Source: Candidatus Eiseniibacteriota bacterium
GTDB lineage: Bacteria > Eisenbacteria > RBG-16-71-46 > CAIMUX01 > VGJL01
Length of the DNA stretch: 8,479 nt
Direction of reading: 5' to 3'
Assembly: GCA_014729455.1 (NCBI GenBank)
Contig: WJJW01000232.1
Coordinates: forward strand, 1-8,479
In this document: piece after piece, positions 6,225 through 8,479 of the stretch
Position numbering within the stretch: the stretch's first letter is position 1
Layout of the letters: the number at the start of each line of letters is the position of its first letter
Program-made: the position numbers and the translations under genes
The notes under the pieces: model-generated
What the model saw: only the letters and a program-made list of their open reading frames with translations
Databases searched by the model: none
Told to the model about the DNA's origin: nothing

Positions 6225-7007
6225 TCAGTCCCCGGGATCGGCGAGGTGGCTCCGGATCCGCTCGTGCAGGCGCCCGTTGGTCGCCAGGATCTCGTGCCCG
6301 TCTCTCCAATCGCCGCCCCCGCGGAAATCGGAGACCCGGCCGCCCGCCTCCTCGACCAAAACCGCCCCCGCGGCGATATCCCAGGGGGAGAGGTACATCT
6401 CCCAGAAGCCGTCGTACCGGCCGCTGGCGACGAAGGCGAGGTCGAGCGCCGCCGAGCCGCACCGGCGGAGCCCCCGGGCAAGCCGCGAGAGGCGGGCCCA
6501 GTGCGCGAGATTGACCTCGACGCGTTCGTCCCTCCCGTACGCGAATCCGGAGCCGAGGAGGGCGTGGGAGAGATCCTCTTCGTCGGAGACCCGGCAAGGG
6601 GATCCATTGAGAGTGGCCCCGTTCCCCCGCTCTGCGACGTACAGCTCGTCGAGGACGGGCGCGAAGATGACCCCGATCCGGCCTTCTCCGTTCCGCTCCA
6701 GGCCGATCGAGACGCAGAAGATCGGATGCGCGTGGACGAAGTTGGTCGTCCCGTCCAGGGGGTCCAGGATCCAGCGGTGCCGCTCCCGGTCCCGAGGCGC
6801 CCGGTCGATCCGCTCCTCCCCCAGGATCCCGTGCTCCGGGAACCGGGACGTGATCCGCTCGGCGAGGCGCTCTTCGACCTCGAGGTCGGTCTCGGTCACG
6901 AGGTTCCGCCAGTCTTTGTATCCGATCTCGCGACGGTCCACCTTGCCGTAGGCGCGCAGGAGGATCTCTCCGGCCTCCCGCGCCAACTCCACCGCGAAAT
7001 CGAGCAT
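6225..7007 (-). CDS. suhB: Inositol-1-monophosphatase family protein (SuhB-like)
   Basis: The product has 260 residues, close to E. coli SuhB (267). ATG at 7007 follows GGAAGGGGG about four bases upstream. The metal-binding phosphatase motifs are present: Asp41 in VTETD; Glu64/65 in ILGEE; WILDPLDGTTNF with Asp82 and Asp85; GSAALDLAFVASGRYDGFWE; and PWDIAAG with Asp210. The family is Mg2+-dependent and hydrolyses sugar or inositol monophosphates; SuhB in E. coli also acts in rRNA antitermination, but that role cannot be assumed here. A 3'-nucleotidase (CysQ-like) or fructose-1,6-bisphosphatase activity is a possible alternative, though the length and the PWD region fit IMPase best. Divergent from glyQS, and 139 bp upstream of the protease gene on the same strand. 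No signal peptide, so cytoplasmic. Confidence 0.93.
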   Translation of the reverse strand: MLDFAVELAREAGEILLRAYGKVDRREIGYKDWRNLVTETDLEVEERLAERITSRFPEHGILGEERIDRAPRDRERHRWILDPLDGTTNFVHAHPIFCVSIGLERNGEGRIGVIFAPVLDELYVAERGNGATLNGSPCRVSDEEDLSHALLGSGFAYGRDERVEVNLAHWARLSRLARGLRRCGSAALDLAFVASGRYDGFWEMYLSPWDIAAGAVLVEEAGGRVSDFRGGGDWRDGHEILATNGRLHERIRSHLADPGD

Positions 7008-7026
7008 CGTTCCCCCTTCCGGACCG

Positions 7027-7055
7027 TTGAATGCGCCCTCGCCGAAAGGTAGAGT
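7027..7055 (+). promoter_or_regulatory. Candidate sigma-70-type promoter for glyQS
   Basis: TTGAAT (7027-7032) and TAGAGT (7050-7055) each match four of six consensus bases and are separated by exactly 17 bases. The spacing to the Shine-Dalgarno AGGAGG at 7080-7085 leaves a leader of roughly 30 bases, too short for a T-box. The AT-rich tract at about 7050-7068 is the only one in the 82-bp divergent gap, so it may also serve the suhB promoter in the other direction, where the minus strand offers a GATAAA. Confidence 0.4.
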
Positions 7056-7089
7056 TTATCGTACTTTTGTCCGAACGACAGGAGGATCC

Positions 7090-8415
7090 ATGGAGAAGGT
7101 GATGGACAAGCTCGTCGCCCTCTGCAAGCGGCGGGGCTACGTCTTCCCCTCGAGCGAGATCTACGGCGGGATCAACGCCTGCTGGGACTACGGCCCGCTC
7201 GGCGTCCGGTTGAAGAACAACGTCAAGCGTCTGTGGTGGCGGTCGATGACCCAGCTTCGCGACGACATCGAGGGGCTCGACGCGGCGATCCTGATGCACC
7301 CGCAGGTCTGGGTGGCGTCGGGCCACGTCGAGAACTTCACCGATCCCCTGGTCGACTGCCGCGAGTGCAAGGCGCGCTTCCGGGCCGACGAGATGGGGGT
7401 CGACCCGACCGATCCGAACACTCCCTGCCCGCGGTGCGGGAACCGTGGCACCTTGACGAAACCACGCCTCTTCAACCTGATGTTCAAGACCTTCATGGGT
7501 CCGGTCGAAGAGGATTCCGCGGTGATCTACCTGCGCCCCGAGACCGCCCAGGGAATCTACCTCAACTTCGAGAACGTCCGAACCTCTAGCCGCCAGAAGA
7601 TCCCCTTCGGCATCGCGCAGATCGGCAAGGCGTTCCGCAACGAGATCACGCCGGGCAACTTCATCTTCCGAACGCGCGAGTTCGAGCAGATGGAGATGCA
7701 GTTCTTCATCCGGCCGGGGACCGATCCCGAGTGGCTCGAGCACTGGCGGGACGAGCGGGTGCGCTGGTATCTGGAGGAGATCGGGTTGCGTTCCGAGAAG
7801 GTCCGCGTCCACGAGCACGCGCCCGACGAGCTGGCCCACTACGCCAAGGCCGCCTACGACGTCGAGTACGAGTTCCCCTTCGGGTGGAAGGAGCTCGAGG
7901 GGATCCACAACCGGACCGACTTCGACCTCTCGCGCCACCAGGAGCACTCCGGCAAGAAGATGGAGTACTTCGACGACGAGACGAAGCAGCGCTACGTCCC
8001 GTACATCGTGGAGACCTCCGCCGGGTGCGACCGGACCGTCCTGACCGCGCTGGTCGACGCGTATCGCGAAGAGGAGGTCGAGGGGGAGGCGCGGGTCCTC
8101 CTCTCGCTGAACCCGAGCCTCGCCCCGATCCACGCCGGGATCTTCCCCCTCGTGAAGCGCGACGGGATGCCGGAGATCGCCGAGCGGATCACCGGGGAGC
8201 TGAAGGATCGCTTCTACGTCTTCTACGACGAGGCCGGCTCCATCGGGAAGCGCTACCGCCGGATGGATGAAGCCGGCACCCCTTTCTGTGTCACCGTCGA
8301 CTCGGAGACCCTCCAGAACGAGTCGGTGACGGTCCGGAACCGGGACAGCCTCGACCAGGAACGGATCGCGATCCGCGATCTCGGCGACTGGCTCGGAGAG
8401 CGGGTCCGGACCTAG
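7090..8415 (+). CDS. glyQS: Glycyl-tRNA synthetase, dimeric alpha2 type
   Basis: The product has 441 residues and charges tRNA-Gly with glycine in the cytoplasm. ATG at 7090 is chosen because AGGAGG at 7080-7085 sits four bases upstream; the frame runs further upstream through the promoter region only. This is the single-chain class II enzyme, not the two-subunit GlyQ/GlyS form. Visible are the N-terminal IYGGINACWDYGPLG signature; a zinc-ribbon-like pair of CxxC at Cys90/Cys93 and Cys113/Cys116; LRPETAQGIYLNF; motif 2 with FRNEITPGNFIFRTREFEQ (183-200); motif 3 ETSAGCDRTVL (308-318, with Arg315); and a C-terminal anticodon-binding domain from about 335 (NPSLAPIHAGIFPL). Length and motifs are complete. 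Its stop lies within the ribosome binding site of the next gene. Confidence 0.97.
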   Translation: MEKVMDKLVALCKRRGYVFPSSEIYGGINACWDYGPLGVRLKNNVKRLWWRSMTQLRDDIEGLDAAILMHPQVWVASGHVENFTDPLVDCRECKARFRADEMGVDPTDPNTPCPRCGNRGTLTKPRLFNLMFKTFMGPVEEDSAVIYLRPETAQGIYLNFENVRTSSRQKIPFGIAQIGKAFRNEITPGNFIFRTREFEQMEMQFFIRPGTDPEWLEHWRDERVRWYLEEIGLRSEKVRVHEHAPDELAHYAKAAYDVEYEFPFGWKELEGIHNRTDFDLSRHQEHSGKKMEYFDDETKQRYVPYIVETSAGCDRTVLTALVDAYREEEVEGEARVLLSLNPSLAPIHAGIFPLVKRDGMPEIAERITGELKDRFYVFYDEAGSIGKRYRRMDEAGTPFCVTVDSETLQNESVTVRNRDSLDQERIAIRDLGDWLGERVRT

Positions 8416-8422
8416 GAGGATC

Positions 8423-8479
8423 GTGGCCGGACGGATCCCACCCGAAGAAGAAACCCGCTGGCGCCGCACGCACGGGCCC
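8423..8479 (+). CDS. 5' end of an unrecognised gene (partial)
   Basis: A GTG at 8423 follows AGGAGG (8414-8419) with a three-base spacer, and the glyQS stop TAG (8413-8415) overlaps that site. The frame is open to the window edge for 19 codons, beginning MAGRIPPEEETRW. This suggests a second gene in the glyQS operon, translated by coupling. The fragment is too short to name. Confidence 0.5.
   Translation, partial: MAGRIPPEEETRWRRTHGP

Noticed and set aside
7027..7089. Upstream start for glyQS at 7027, adding 21 residues
   Set aside because: The extension covers the likely promoter and Shine-Dalgarno, and the family begins close to the MEKVMDKL start at 7090.
6082..8469. A 795-codon minus-strand open frame antisense to glyQS and running through suhB in another frame
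   Set aside because: It overlaps two confidently identified genes, lacks a Shine-Dalgarno, and turns into Arg/Gly/Pro-rich sequence across suhB.

Overview
The window is a GC-rich bacterial chromosome segment with codons strongly biased to G or C in third position, short intergenic gaps and good Shine-Dalgarno sites. Lineage is an inference. A dimeric (alpha2) glycyl-tRNA synthetase, a secreted subtilase ending in a FlgD-like/type-A-sorting-like beta domain, and a secreted TPR-thioredoxin protein together suit a GC-rich Gram-negative-type phylum such as Candidatus Eisenbacteria, Latescibacterota or a relative. No single marker here fixes the phylum. I see no mobile element, CRISPR array, tRNA or rRNA.

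Layout. Positions 1-152 probably hold the 3' end of an unrecognised gene. A leader with two GC-rich hairpins follows, one of them terminator-like. Next is a 499-residue exported TPR protein with a C-terminal TlpA-like thioredoxin domain (258-1757, plus strand). A gene-free convergent gap of about 400 bp separates it from a minus-strand block. Read in its own direction, that block is: an inositol-monophosphatase family enzyme (suhB-like, 7007-6225); a 139-bp gap; a secreted S8 serine protease (6085-3959); a TPR protein with a Fis-type helix-turn-helix and AT-hook-like tail (3941-3165); a HAD-superfamily hydrolase (3168-2392); and an 80-residue orphan (2408-2166). On the plus strand, divergent from suhB, lies glyQS (7090-8415). 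Its stop codon is embedded in the ribosome binding site of a further gene cut by the window end.

How the genes may work together. The last four minus-strand genes are separated by 17 bp, a 4-bp overlap and a 17-bp overlap, so they are very likely co-transcribed and translationally coupled. Secreted protease, putative DNA-binding TPR regulator, soluble hydrolase and small orphan protein do not form a pathway I recognise. This operon, and its TPR-Fis-HTH protein in particular, is the least ordinary part of the window. The suhB and glyQS genes are housekeeping and share an 82-bp divergent promoter region. Nothing here clearly amounts to a new defence or mobile system.
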